Shown piece after piece: positions 51,824 through 60,854 of a DNA stretch of 64,000 nucleotides. The notes beneath the pieces were generated by a model. That model was given only the letters and a program-made list of their open reading frames with translations, did no database searches and was not told the DNA's origin. Made by a program: the position numbers and the translations under genes. Positions within the stretch are counted from its first letter, which is position 1, and the number at the start of each line of letters is the position of its first letter. The DNA comes from JAYYZW01 sp965217605 (GTDB taxonomy: Bacteria; Pseudomonadota; Gammaproteobacteria; Ga0077536): NCBI GenBank assembly GCA_965217605.1, contig CBDCJB010000017.1, positions 335,483 to 399,482 on the forward strand. The letters run 5' to 3'.

Positions 51824-53191
51824 CTAGCTACCCCATGCCCGGAATTCCTCGCTTTCTTCTTCCGGCGCCAGCATCGAGGAATCGATCACTTCCGGTACGT
51901 GGGCAAAGCGGTGATCGACGAGTTCGTCGAGGCCGGTGACCTTCGAGCGCGCTTCTTCCGGCGGCCGGCCGCTCTGCGCCGCGAATCCGGCGCGGGTCGA
52001 CGCAGTCAATGGTTCTTCCCGCAGGTAATCGGGTTTGCCGTCCGCTTCGCGGAATTCCGGTATGACCTCCTCGGCGGTGATCTGCATATTCTTGTAGACC
52101 ATCCAGCTCGGCATCGGACCAAAGGCCGAGCCGACGTTCAGGATGCCGCCCGCGCCGATGTCGTCGCAGTATTCACCGAGCAGGTTCTTCACCGTCTCCG
52201 GAGAGCCGACGAAGATATATTTCTCCCTGAGCATATCGTGATAGCTCACCTGGTATTGCGGCTTGACCCGGCCCTTTTTCAACAGGCCGGCGAAATTGCG
52301 ATAAGACTTGGTCGTCATATAGCCGGGCGGGAAATAGGTGGCCGTCGGGATCTTGAGGCCGGTGTTGAACAACCACGACAGGTGCGCTTTGGCTTCGCGG
52401 TGCGCCTGCGCGTCGGTCTCCGCGACGTAGGTCGGCACCGCGGCGTTGAACATGCTTTTCGGTGCGTCGTATCCGACCCGCTTGCATTCCTCGCGCAAGC
52501 CGTCGAAGGCCATCTTCGTAAACCACTGCGGCGCATAGATCATCATGTAGGTATGCCGGTGTTTGGCGATCAGCTTCAGCGTCTCCAGCGACCCCTGGCC
52601 CGGAATCCAGATCGGCGGGTATGGTTTCTGAATGGGCCGTGGGATCGGGTTTACGTTCGGCACATAGAAATGATCGCCCTGCCAGGTGAACGGGCCGTCC
52701 TCGGTCCACGCCTTGATGATGAGGTCGTGCGCTTCGTTGAAGCGATCCACCGAGTCCGCCGGCACGACGTCGTTGTTGAAATACTCGCAGCCGATCCCGC
52801 GGACGAACCCCGAAATGATGCGCCCCCCGGAAATGACATCGAGCATAGCGATTTCTTCGGCGACGCGTAACGGATTACCGTGCAGCGGGATCGCGTTGCC
52901 GACGATACCGATAGGAAGGCGTGAGGTCATCTTGATCAACATCGCCGCGATGATGTTCGGTGCAGGCATCGTGCCGTAGTAGTTGGCGTGATGCTCGTTG
53001 ACGATCGCGCCGTCGAAACCGTAACGCTCAGCAGCCGCCAGCTGGTCGAGATACTCGTTGTACAGAATTTGACCGCGATGCGGATCGTAGTGCTCGTTCG
53101 ACAGGCTCACCCAACAGGAATCATAGTCATCGACCGGGGGAATGAACGGATAAGGCATTAAATGAAGAAAATAGAAACGCAGCTTGTTCAT
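51824..53191 (-). CDS. LLM-class flavin-dependent monooxygenase
   Basis: 455-aa luciferase-like protein. Motifs: YFLHLMPYPFIPP at the start, ERYGFDGAIVNEHH, LPIGIVGNAIPLHGNPLRVAEE, VISGGRIISGFVRGIGCEYF, and KPYPPIWIPGQGSLETLKL. Such enzymes insert oxygen into alkanes, thiols or heterocyclic rings. Its ATG overlaps the stop of the alpha/beta hydrolase by 4 bp (ATGA), so monooxygenase and hydrolase are coupled, like RutA with RutD. Confidence 0.88.
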   Translation of the reverse strand: MNKLRFYFLHLMPYPFIPPVDDYDSCWVSLSNEHYDPHRGQILYNEYLDQLAAAERYGFDGAIVNEHHANYYGTMPAPNIIAAMLIKMTSRLPIGIVGNAIPLHGNPLRVAEEIAMLDVISGGRIISGFVRGIGCEYFNNDVVPADSVDRFNEAHDLIIKAWTEDGPFTWQGDHFYVPNVNPIPRPIQKPYPPIWIPGQGSLETLKLIAKHRHTYMMIYAPQWFTKMAFDGLREECKRVGYDAPKSMFNAAVPTYVAETDAQAHREAKAHLSWLFNTGLKIPTATYFPPGYMTTKSYRNFAGLLKKGRVKPQYQVSYHDMLREKYIFVGSPETVKNLLGEYCDDIGAGGILNVGSAFGPMPSWMVYKNMQITAEEVIPEFREADGKPDYLREEPLTASTRAGFAAQSGRPPEEARSKVTGLDELVDHRFAHVPEVIDSSMLAPEEESEEFRAWGS

Positions 53192-54018
53192 TGCGATGCC
53201 TCCTCAATGAAGCGAAGTAGGACGTCGGTGAGTTGCTCGGGCCGTTCCAGGCACACTTCGTGGCCGGTTTCAGGGATCGTTTCGAGGCGGCTCGACGGCA
53301 ATACTTCGGCAAACTTTTCGGCCATCTCGTTCGGCACCAGGCGATCGTCCTCGGCGCGCACGACCAGACTCGGGCACGGCAATCGTTTGAGCCGGCGTTC
53401 GAGCGCGAGGTTGTAACGCGGCGCCCAGATCAGGCGGGCAGCCGCGCTGAATTCGGCGTAAAGGTGAATGCCTTCGTCGAAATCGTCCGGATCGGGCAGG
53501 TACTCCTGCATCACCGCCTTGTCGTTGAAGAGCCGATCCATGAGTTCTTCAGGTTGCAGTTGGAACATATCGACGCCGGGATTGTCTTCCAGACGCAGGC
53601 CAATCGGTGTGATCAAGCTCAGGCTCTTGAGGCGGCGCGGATAATACGAGGCGAATTCCGCCGCGGCCCAACCGCCCATGGAATAACCGATGAGATGGAT
53701 GGCGTCTACCTCGAGCTGATCGAGAAACTGATCGTAGAGAATGACCAGATCATTGAAATCCCGGAATGAGGCCGGCAGCTGCGTTTCACCGAAACCCGGG
53801 GCCTCGGGCGCGATGAAATCGACACGGGCCGCCATCATCTGATACATGGGAAGCCAACGGCGCGTATAGCCCGCGCCGTGCAGGAAGACGACGGCCTCGC
53901 CCGAACCCTCGCGCCGGTAAGCGACCGGGAGGCCGAGCGTTTCTTCGAACGAAGGTTTGGTGTAGTGCCTGTCTGGTTTCGGAATTTCGACTTTGTCGAT
54001 AACGTCGACGTAACTCAT
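53188..54018 (-). CDS. Alpha/beta-hydrolase
   Basis: 276-aa hydrolase with oxyanion motif FLHGAGYTRRWLPMYQ, nucleophile elbow GYSMGG (serine), an aspartate in VVRAEDDRLVP and the catalytic histidine in PETGHEVCLERPEQL. Cap domain present. It is cytoplasmic and probably works on the product of the coupled LLM monooxygenase. It resembles MhpC/RutD-type C-C or carbamate hydrolases; specificity is unknown. Confidence 0.88.
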   Translation of the reverse strand: MSYVDVIDKVEIPKPDRHYTKPSFEETLGLPVAYRREGSGEAVVFLHGAGYTRRWLPMYQMMAARVDFIAPEAPGFGETQLPASFRDFNDLVILYDQFLDQLEVDAIHLIGYSMGGWAAAEFASYYPRRLKSLSLITPIGLRLEDNPGVDMFQLQPEELMDRLFNDKAVMQEYLPDPDDFDEGIHLYAEFSAAARLIWAPRYNLALERRLKRLPCPSLVVRAEDDRLVPNEMAEKFAEVLPSSRLETIPETGHEVCLERPEQLTDVLLRFIEEASQ

Positions 54019-54094
54019 AGGGAATCCTCTCGTTCGAAGATCCGGCCGATTGGCCTGATCGTTTCTGCTCGATCAGTTCAGAGTATGGCGTTTA

Positions 54095-55267
54095 TCAGCG
54101 CGGCTCCGCAATGACCGGCTCGCGCGGCGCATGGGTGATGATCTCGGGCGCATCCTCGGTCACGATGCCCTGCTCGCCGACGGCCATCGACAAACCCGCT
54201 TTGCGGTCGTTCAGGATCATATGCGTGAAAAACGTCATGTTCGGTTCGAGCACGGTCGGGTTGCCTTCGAAGATCAAGGGTTGTTCCATCCAGGTCGGCG
54301 GCCAGGCCGCACCCATGGTGTATCCACAGACGGTCAGTACGCCGTCCTCATGGCCATGTTCGATCAGGGTCTCGCGATAAGCATCGTATAGATCGCCGAC
54401 GGTATTGCCGGCACGCAGCTTTGCTTGCACGGCGTCCAGCGCGGCGACGCTCGCGGCTTGCATGTTCAGATGGCGATCATCGACGTCCGGCCCGGTCAGC
54501 ACGACACACATGCACGCCGCATGGTAATGCCGGTAGGCCAATCCGAGTTCGAGCGTAACCTGGTCGTTTTCGAGGACGTGCTTGCGCCCTGAGGTATAGC
54601 GCAGGTTGAGCGCGGATTCGCCGCTGCCAAACGGTGGGATATGTGCGGGCAGATCCGCATCCTGCCGAAACAGGCTGTCGTAGAAGGTCGCGTAGATATC
54701 GCCCTCGAATGCGCCAGGGTAAGTTGCGTGGATGACTTTGTTCATCACGGCGCCCATGATCTGCCCCGCCTTGCGGAAGTAACCGAGCTCTTTCGGGCTC
54801 TTGACGAGCCGCAGCTCGCGAATGAAGTCCGGTGCGATGACGAGTTCGCACCAACCCGACAGCGCGTCTTGGATCTCGAGAAACAGGCGTGGCGTCAAAC
54901 CCATGGTGTCGACCTGAATGCCTATGCGCTTGCCTTGCATGCCATGCGAATCCAGCATGTCCTTGATCGCCGCCGAGCGGGTGAGGTGCTCTGAATCGGG
55001 CGAGATGCGCACGTCTTCACAGATCGACGAATAGCTGATATTCGCGAGATCGGCCGGTCGCGCGACGTGGGTCATGCCGCCTTCGGTGCCGATGAACAGG
55101 TTATTGAAGATGCAAAAGCCGTCGGATTCGAATCCGCATAGCCAGTACATGTCTTCGATCTTGAAAAGCAATAACCCGTCGAGGTTCAAGGCGCTGAGCC
55201 GTTGCCGGACTTTGCCCTGACGCTCGGCGAATTCTTCGCGGGTGAAGTGGATATGGGGTTTCGTCAT
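54095..55267 (-). CDS. M24-fold (creatinase/prolidase-like) hydrolase with altered metal site
   Basis: 390 aa from the ATG at 55267; further upstream the frame reads the 180-bp repeat. N-terminal creatinase domain (RQRLSALNLDGLLLFKIEDM) and C-terminal pita-bread fold. The usual metal ligands D-x-G-(x)-Y-x-(A)D-x-x-R are replaced by LELGLAYRHYHAACMCVVL, with Glu for the first Asp and no second Asp. This suggests a metal-independent amidinohydrolase-type enzyme, such as creatinase or ectoine hydrolase, rather than a peptidase. It is first in the minus-strand cluster. Confidence 0.78.
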   Translation of the reverse strand: MTKPHIHFTREEFAERQGKVRQRLSALNLDGLLLFKIEDMYWLCGFESDGFCIFNNLFIGTEGGMTHVARPADLANISYSSICEDVRISPDSEHLTRSAAIKDMLDSHGMQGKRIGIQVDTMGLTPRLFLEIQDALSGWCELVIAPDFIRELRLVKSPKELGYFRKAGQIMGAVMNKVIHATYPGAFEGDIYATFYDSLFRQDADLPAHIPPFGSGESALNLRYTSGRKHVLENDQVTLELGLAYRHYHAACMCVVLTGPDVDDRHLNMQAASVAALDAVQAKLRAGNTVGDLYDAYRETLIEHGHEDGVLTVCGYTMGAAWPPTWMEQPLIFEGNPTVLEPNMTFFTHMILNDRKAGLSMAVGEQGIVTEDAPEIITHAPREPVIAEPR

Positions 55268-55291
55268 TTGTGAAAAGCTCCGTATGGCCTT

Positions 55292-55469
55292 ATTCGCCCG
55301 CAAGCGGGTGAGCCGGAATAAAGAGGAAGCCATTTAACATGGCTTCCTCCCGGCGAACGCCCGGCCACGGATGGCCGGGCCGGGTTAAATCGAAGTTCGC
55401 GGCGTAACGCCATGGATGGCGGGCACGAAACGATTCATACACACCGTAGGAGCCCGCTTGCGGACGAAT
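55292..55469. repeat. 180-bp structured dispersed element, copy 2
   Basis: 178-bp copy of the element at 41226-41405, with the same TIRs (ATTCGCCCGCAAGCGGG at the left) and the same internal hairpins GAGGAAGCCAT and CCCGGCCA. It differs from copy 1 by scattered single-base changes. It lies between hydantoinase A and the M24-type gene and may end the upstream transcript. Confidence 0.88.
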
Positions 55470-55471
55470 AG

Positions 55472-57517
55472 TCAGCGCTCGGTAATATGTAGAAAGCCTA
55501 ACTCGTCAACCGTGAGGCGTTGCCCGGGGTGCACGAGCGTATTCGATGACGGCTCCTCGACGATGAGTGGTCCGTCACCCGAAAAACCGGGCGGCAACAA
55601 GTCACGTTCGTAGACCGCGGCCTCGTGCTTGCCGTCCTCACCTAAATCAACTGTGCGGCGGCCCTTGAGCGCCGCGGCATCGCTGCGTCCATCCGTCCCG
55701 ATCGGATTCAGCTCGGGCAGCGGGACGCGCGCCGTCGCTGCGAGCCGGAAGGTCACGAACTCGACCGGTGTATCGTCTAAACGAAAGGTGTAAGCGCGTT
55801 CGTGTGCGGCGTGGAAGTCGACCAGGATTGCATCCACGCTCGTTTGTTCGGGGTCGAGCTCGACGGTAACGGAGTGCTCCTGTCCCAGATAGCGGAGATC
55901 AATGCTGCGTTCGTATTTGAGATCGGCGCCCGCAATGCTCTCATCACTTTGAAAATACGTCTTCGCTTCGGCCTCCAGCGCTTCGAATACGTCACGTACT
56001 TGTTCGATCGCGGTATCGGTGTCGCGGCTGAGCTTCGTTTGAATGAAATCCCCGCGCGGCTCGGTGGCGAGCATGCCCCAGGCGGAGAAATAGCCTGGAT
56101 AGCGCGGGATGACGATCGCTTTGACGCCGAGCTCGCGCCCGAGCGGTGCTGCGTGCATCGGGCCGCCACCGCCCGCCGCGATGAGCACGAAGTCGCGCGG
56201 ATCGTAGCCGCGTTGGATCGACACCAATTTGAGTGCGTTGATCATGTTGGCGTCCGCAACGCGGATCACGGCGATCGCGGCTTGCTCGACGCGCACCTTC
56301 AACCGATCGGCGACCTGTTGCATCGCCCGGCGCGCGCGATCGACGTCGAGCTTGATCTGCCCACCGGCGAAATAATCGGGGTCGAGCACGCCGGTCAGGA
56401 GCTTCGCATCGGTCACCGTGGGATCTTCACCGCCTAGTGCGTAACTCGCGGGACCGGGATCGGCGCCGGCGCTCTGGGGCCCGACGTGCAGCGATCCGGC
56501 GGCGTCGAACCAGGCGATGGAGCCGCCGCCGCTGCCGATCTCGACGATGTCGGCCACCGGCACGCGCACGGGATAACCGGGATTGCGCGGCGACCATTCG
56601 AGTTTGTACTCGGTCGTCACCTTGGGTTTGTTGTCCTCGATCACCGCGCATTTCGCGGTCGTGCCGCCGATGTCGAGATAGATCACGTCGCGCTCACCCG
56701 ACAGCGCGCCGACGAGGGCCGCGCCGTTCATGCCGGCCGCCGGTCCGGATTCGATCAACGTGATGGGTCGTTGCTTGGCCCATTGGAAGCTCGTCGTACC
56801 GCCGTTCGACTGCATCGCGGTAAATGGACACGCGACGCCCAAGCCCGCCAGCGCGGCTTCAAGCGTGTCGAAATACCGCTGCACAATAGGCTGGACATAG
56901 GCGTTGAGCACCGTCGTGTTGGCGCGCTCGAACTCCCGCCATTCCCGTGTAATCTCGTGCGAGGCCGTGACCGCAACCCCCGGTAAACGTTCGCGTAAGT
57001 ACTCCGCACAGCGGATCTCGTGATCGAAGGCGATATAGCTGTGCAGGAACTGTATGGCGATCGCCTTTACATCCGCGTCGCGGCAGACTTCGATGATCGG
57101 ATCGAGGTCTTGGAGCTGGAGCGGGTCGCGTACCTTGCCCTCGGCGTCGACGCGCTCACGCACCTCGAATCGCAAACGCCGCGGTACGAACGGCACCGGT
57201 TTTTGAAATCGGAAGTTATACATGTCCGGCCGGTTGCCGCGCGCGATCTCCAGCACGTCACGGAAACCCGCGGTTGAAATCAGCGCCGTTTTGACGCCCT
57301 TGCGTTCCGTCACCGCGTTAATGACGGTCGTGCCGCCGTGGACGAAGAAGGTCACCTGGCTCGGATCGAGACCGGACAATTCGATCGTATTGATGACGCC
57401 TCGAGTGAGTTCGCGTGGCGTAGTCAGCGCTTTGGTGGTCTCGAGCAGGCCCGTGGCTTCGTCGAAGTAAACGAGATCCGAAAACGTCCCGCCGATGTCG
57501 GTCGCCAGCCGTCCCAT
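55472..57517 (-). CDS. Hydantoinase/oxoprolinase A-type subunit
   Basis: 681-aa ATP-dependent subunit. The ASKHA-type phosphate loop LATDIGGTFSDLVYFD starts the protein, then FFVHGGTTVINAVTERKGV, and later YLDIGGTTAKCAVI and AAGGGGPMHAAPLGRELGVK. The family includes N-methylhydantoinase A, acetone/acetophenone carboxylase and 5-oxoprolinase subunits. With the adjacent B subunit it should hydrolyse or carboxylate a cyclic amide or ketone. The specific substrate is not readable. Confidence 0.9.
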   Translation of the reverse strand: MGRLATDIGGTFSDLVYFDEATGLLETTKALTTPRELTRGVINTIELSGLDPSQVTFFVHGGTTVINAVTERKGVKTALISTAGFRDVLEIARGNRPDMYNFRFQKPVPFVPRRLRFEVRERVDAEGKVRDPLQLQDLDPIIEVCRDADVKAIAIQFLHSYIAFDHEIRCAEYLRERLPGVAVTASHEITREWREFERANTTVLNAYVQPIVQRYFDTLEAALAGLGVACPFTAMQSNGGTTSFQWAKQRPITLIESGPAAGMNGAALVGALSGERDVIYLDIGGTTAKCAVIEDNKPKVTTEYKLEWSPRNPGYPVRVPVADIVEIGSGGGSIAWFDAAGSLHVGPQSAGADPGPASYALGGEDPTVTDAKLLTGVLDPDYFAGGQIKLDVDRARRAMQQVADRLKVRVEQAAIAVIRVADANMINALKLVSIQRGYDPRDFVLIAAGGGGPMHAAPLGRELGVKAIVIPRYPGYFSAWGMLATEPRGDFIQTKLSRDTDTAIEQVRDVFEALEAEAKTYFQSDESIAGADLKYERSIDLRYLGQEHSVTVELDPEQTSVDAILVDFHAAHERAYTFRLDDTPVEFVTFRLAATARVPLPELNPIGTDGRSDAAALKGRRTVDLGEDGKHEAAVYERDLLPPGFSGDGPLIVEEPSSNTLVHPGQRLTVDELGFLHITER

Positions 57518-57529
57518 TGGGGGCGCCGG

Positions 57530-59287
57530 TTAAGGTTTCTCGCGCAGCGCTTGCGAAGCCCGGGCGTCGACGGCGCCGTCGCCTCCGATCACAACACCGT
57601 ATTCCGCCTCGGCGCGCTCAGCGGTGAGATAACCGTCGATCACATCGGCGTGGACATCCTCGGCCGGCCGCTCCAATGGATCGCCGTAGCCGCCACCGCC
57701 GCCGGTGACGATCGAGATCACGTCGCCCTGCGCCATCGCGGTCGACGGCACGCGCGCGCCGCGTTGCACTGCGCCGTCGGTCTTGATCCGCACGTAGTTG
57801 GTCGTGCCTTTACCGCCACCGTCGAGCCCCCAGGGACGTTCGATCGAACGGCCCATGCTCACATAGGTGATGCTGTCATTGGCGACCATTTCGTAGTCGC
57901 GCACCGTGCCGTAGCCGCCACGATATCGTCCGGCGCCGGTGCCGTCCTCGGTGTTGAGCGCATAGCGGCGGCATAGCAGCGGAAATTTCGCTTCCAGCAA
58001 TTCGACGGAATAGTTATAGGTGTCGCCGTCCATGAGCCCGACCAGGGCACTCGTGCCATCCTGGCCGTCGGCCGCGCCCCACCCCCCCATGTGCGGTTCG
58101 ATCAACACGAAGGGATCGCCACTGTTTGGCTCGCTGCCCGCGATGACGGTCGCGCACAGGCTGAGATAGGACCCCGCGCTGTAGCGGTCCGGCGCGATCG
58201 GTGCGAGCGCTTTCCAGATCAGCTCGGAGGCGAAACACGCCGCTTCGAAATACCAACTGACGGGCGTCGGTGGCGTCGCGCTGAACACGGTGCCGTCGGG
58301 CACGACGATCTCCACCGGCCGGAACCAGCCCTCGTTGCCGCGGTCGTGCGGCCCCACGAGCGCCTTGAATGCGGTCTTGACGGCCGACGACAGTGCGCCG
58401 CGCGCGCAGTTCACCGGTCCCGGCACCTGATCGCAGGTGCCGGTGAAGTCGAATTGAATATCGTCGCCATCGATCGTGACCTTGACCCGCACCGGATATT
58501 GCACGTCACTCACGCCGTCGCCGTCGATGAAATCCTCGGCCTCGAAGGTTCCGTCAGGCAGTGCTCGGATCGCTGCGCGGCTCAGCGTCTCGCTCGTCGT
58601 CAATATGTGCGCAAAGGCGTCGCGCGTTTGCTCGACGCCGTACTTTGCGCAGATCTCCTGCAAGCGCTTGTCTGCGATCCGCGCGGCGGCCAGGCTCGCA
58701 TTCAGATCGCCCAGCGCATTCTTGGGCAGACGCGTGTTGGCGACGATGAGGTCGACCAGATCATCCGCGCGTTCACCCTCGCGGTAGATCCGCAGGCCGG
58801 TGAAGCGCAGCCCTTCGTGAAGAATCTCCGTGCCGTCGATCGGCATCGACCCCGGCGTCATGCCGCCGACGTCCGTCCAGTGGGCCACCGTAATGCCGAA
58901 GGCGAGCACTTCGCCCTCGACGAAGACGGGTTTGATGATCGCCACGTCCGATAGGTGCGTGCCGCCGCGATAGGGATCGTTGGCCATATAGATGTCGCCC
59001 GGTTGCATCCGGCCATCGAACTTGTCGAGGACGTTTTGCACGTGGCCGGCGAAGGTCCCCGTGAACACGGTGATCCCGTTCGTCTGGCTGATCACCTGCC
59101 CCGCGGCGTCGGTGATGCCGCAGGCATAATCCAGCACTTCGTAGATCACGGGGCTCATGCTGGTACGGGCGACGACGAGGCCCATTTCATCGGCCGTCGC
59201 GACGAGCTTTCCGCGTATGATGTCGAGGGTAACGGGATCCGCAGTGCGCGCATTCCCTGCGTCTGGTTTACGTACCGCCTGTTGCAT
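57530..59287 (-). CDS. Hydantoinase B-type subunit
   Basis: 585 aa from the ATG at 59287; the open frame extends upstream, but into non-family sequence. Motifs: DPVTLDIIRGKLVATADEMG at the start, VVARTSMSPVIYEVLDYACG, GDIYMANDPYRGGTHLSDVA, RGALSSAVKTAFKALVGPHD and RYRGGYGTVRDYEM. It precedes the A subunit by 12 bp and forms a heteromer with it. Divergent from the MBL-fold gene. Confidence 0.9.
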   Translation of the reverse strand: MQQAVRKPDAGNARTADPVTLDIIRGKLVATADEMGLVVARTSMSPVIYEVLDYACGITDAAGQVISQTNGITVFTGTFAGHVQNVLDKFDGRMQPGDIYMANDPYRGGTHLSDVAIIKPVFVEGEVLAFGITVAHWTDVGGMTPGSMPIDGTEILHEGLRFTGLRIYREGERADDLVDLIVANTRLPKNALGDLNASLAAARIADKRLQEICAKYGVEQTRDAFAHILTTSETLSRAAIRALPDGTFEAEDFIDGDGVSDVQYPVRVKVTIDGDDIQFDFTGTCDQVPGPVNCARGALSSAVKTAFKALVGPHDRGNEGWFRPVEIVVPDGTVFSATPPTPVSWYFEAACFASELIWKALAPIAPDRYSAGSYLSLCATVIAGSEPNSGDPFVLIEPHMGGWGAADGQDGTSALVGLMDGDTYNYSVELLEAKFPLLCRRYALNTEDGTGAGRYRGGYGTVRDYEMVANDSITYVSMGRSIERPWGLDGGGKGTTNYVRIKTDGAVQRGARVPSTAMAQGDVISIVTGGGGGYGDPLERPAEDVHADVIDGYLTAERAEAEYGVVIGGDGAVDARASQALREKP

Positions 59288-59351
59288 GGGTCGGGCTCTC
59301 CGGCGTATGTGCCACGACACTAACAGACGCTTCCGAAACGGGTCAATCGCC

Positions 59352-60203
59352 ATGCTGAAATGGAAAATCGGTGACGTCACGGTAACGCGCGTTGTCGAGT
59401 TGGAGGCGCCGACGTCGGCGCGGTTCCTATTCGAGGGCGTGTCGAAGGCCGATCTGCTCAGCATCGAATGGCTCAAGCCCCACTTCGTGACCGACAAGGG
59501 CCATATGGTGCTCAGCATCCATGCCTTGCTCCTCGAATCAAAGGGCCGCCGCATGATCGTCGATACCTGTCTCGGCAACGACAAGCAGCGGCTGGTCGAA
59601 GGTTGGGGCATGCGCGACGGACCGTTCCTGTCGGATATCGCCGCCGCGGGATTCCCGCGCGAGTCGATCGATGCCGTCATGTGCACGCATCTGCACGTCG
59701 ATCACGTGGGATGGAACACCATGCTCGTCGGTGGCAAATGGGTGCCTACGTTTCCCAACGCCGAGTACGTGTTCGCTAAACAGGAATGGGATTATTGGAG
59801 CCAACACGAGCAGGACGAGATGGGACCAGCCGTGCAGGACTCGGTGCGGCCGATCGTCGATGCGGGTCTAGCCAAACTGGTCGAGATGGATCACCGGCTG
59901 ACTGATGAAGTGTGGTTCGAGCCGACGCCCGGCCATACGCCCGGACACGTCAGCGTGCGTATCAGCTCCAAGGGGGAAGACGCCGTGATTACGGGCGATA
60001 TGACCCATTCCCCCTGCCAGTTGGCGCATCCCGAGTGGACGGCGAAGGTCGATTTCGATCAAGCACAGTCGCGCGCGACGCGCCGTGAATTCTTCGAGCG
60101 CTACGCCGATGGGCCGGTGCTCGTGATCGGTACGCACTTTCCGACGCCAACCGCCGGTAAGATCGTGAGGGACAGGGATGCCTACCGACTGGACATCGAC
60201 TGA
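59352..60203 (+). CDS. MBL-fold metallo-hydrolase
   Basis: 283 aa from the ATG at 59352. Metal site THLHVDHVGWN (HxHxDH), PTPGHTPGHVSVRI and ITGDMTH, then H in GTHFPTPTAGKI. The family includes N-acyl-homoserine lactonases and quinolone/lactone-type hydrolases. It sits beside the hydantoinase genes and may open a cyclic intermediate. Substrate is inferred only. Confidence 0.88.
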   Translation: MLKWKIGDVTVTRVVELEAPTSARFLFEGVSKADLLSIEWLKPHFVTDKGHMVLSIHALLLESKGRRMIVDTCLGNDKQRLVEGWGMRDGPFLSDIAAAGFPRESIDAVMCTHLHVDHVGWNTMLVGGKWVPTFPNAEYVFAKQEWDYWSQHEQDEMGPAVQDSVRPIVDAGLAKLVEMDHRLTDEVWFEPTPGHTPGHVSVRISSKGEDAVITGDMTHSPCQLAHPEWTAKVDFDQAQSRATRREFFERYADGPVLVIGTHFPTPTAGKIVRDRDAYRLDID

Positions 60204-60220
60204 AACGACGGGGATAGGCA

Positions 60221-60782
60221 ATGAGCGCGCTTGATTTGAGAAAAGTGGTTGTGCTCCTCGAAGAAACCTACCGCGAAGGCGGCCGCGCCGTTTCCGGTAA
60301 CTTCGGTAAGGCGGCGGCGCTCGCCGTCATCGCAAATCCCTTCGCGGGCGCATTTGTCGATGATCTCTCGACACTCATCGACGTCGGAGCGGAACTCGGC
60401 AGCCTGCTCGGAGAGCGTGCGCTCCGTGTGCTCGATGTTCCGGTCGGGGACGTTCAGAGTTACGGCAAAGCGGCGATCGTCGGCGTCAACGGCGACCTCG
60501 AACACTGCGCAGCGATCCTGCATCCACGCCTGGGCAAGCCGTTTCGGGCGGTGCTGGGCGGCGGCGAAGCGATCATTCCTTCGAGCATCAAACGGGGCGC
60601 AGCCGGTACCGCGATCGACGTACCCCTTGCATGCAAAAGACGACGCTTGGCGCTTTGCGAATTTCGACGCGATGGAAGTGCGCGTGGCCGACGCACCCGG
60701 TCCGGATGAGATCGTCGTCGCGCTCGCCATCAGTAACTGCGGCCGCCCGCATGATCGCGTGGGCAGCCAGCGGGATATTTAG
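60221..60782 (+). pseudogene. Amino-acid-synthesis-family (PF06684-like) protein, frameshifted
   Basis: From the ATG at 60221 the first 135 or so codons read LRKVVVLLEETYREGG, NPFAGAFVDDLSTLIDVGAELG, AAILHPRLGKPFRAVLGG and AGTAIDVPL in frame. At about 60625-60629 (CCCCTTGCAT) the frame changes, and the conserved remainder HAKDDAWRFANFDAMEVRVA ... ISNCGRPHDRVG lies in the next frame to a stop at 60782. One extra T would explain it. Removing it gives a complete protein of about 186 aa. Such genes often lie near ring-opening hydrolases. Confidence 0.82.
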
Positions 60783-60854
60783 CGCGAACGATTCGGGCCT
60801 TGCAGTTGTCCTTTAACCGGACGCGCCGATCATGTCGGCGTAATCCCTCATCTG

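Noticed and set aside
54095..55333. M24 hydrolase start at 55333
   Set aside because: The first 22 codons lie in the 180-bp repeat and its flank; the ATG at 55267 fits the family.
57530..59686. Extended N-terminus for the hydantoinase B gene up to 59686
   Set aside because: It overlaps the divergent MBL-fold gene; conserved sequence begins just after the ATG at 59287.
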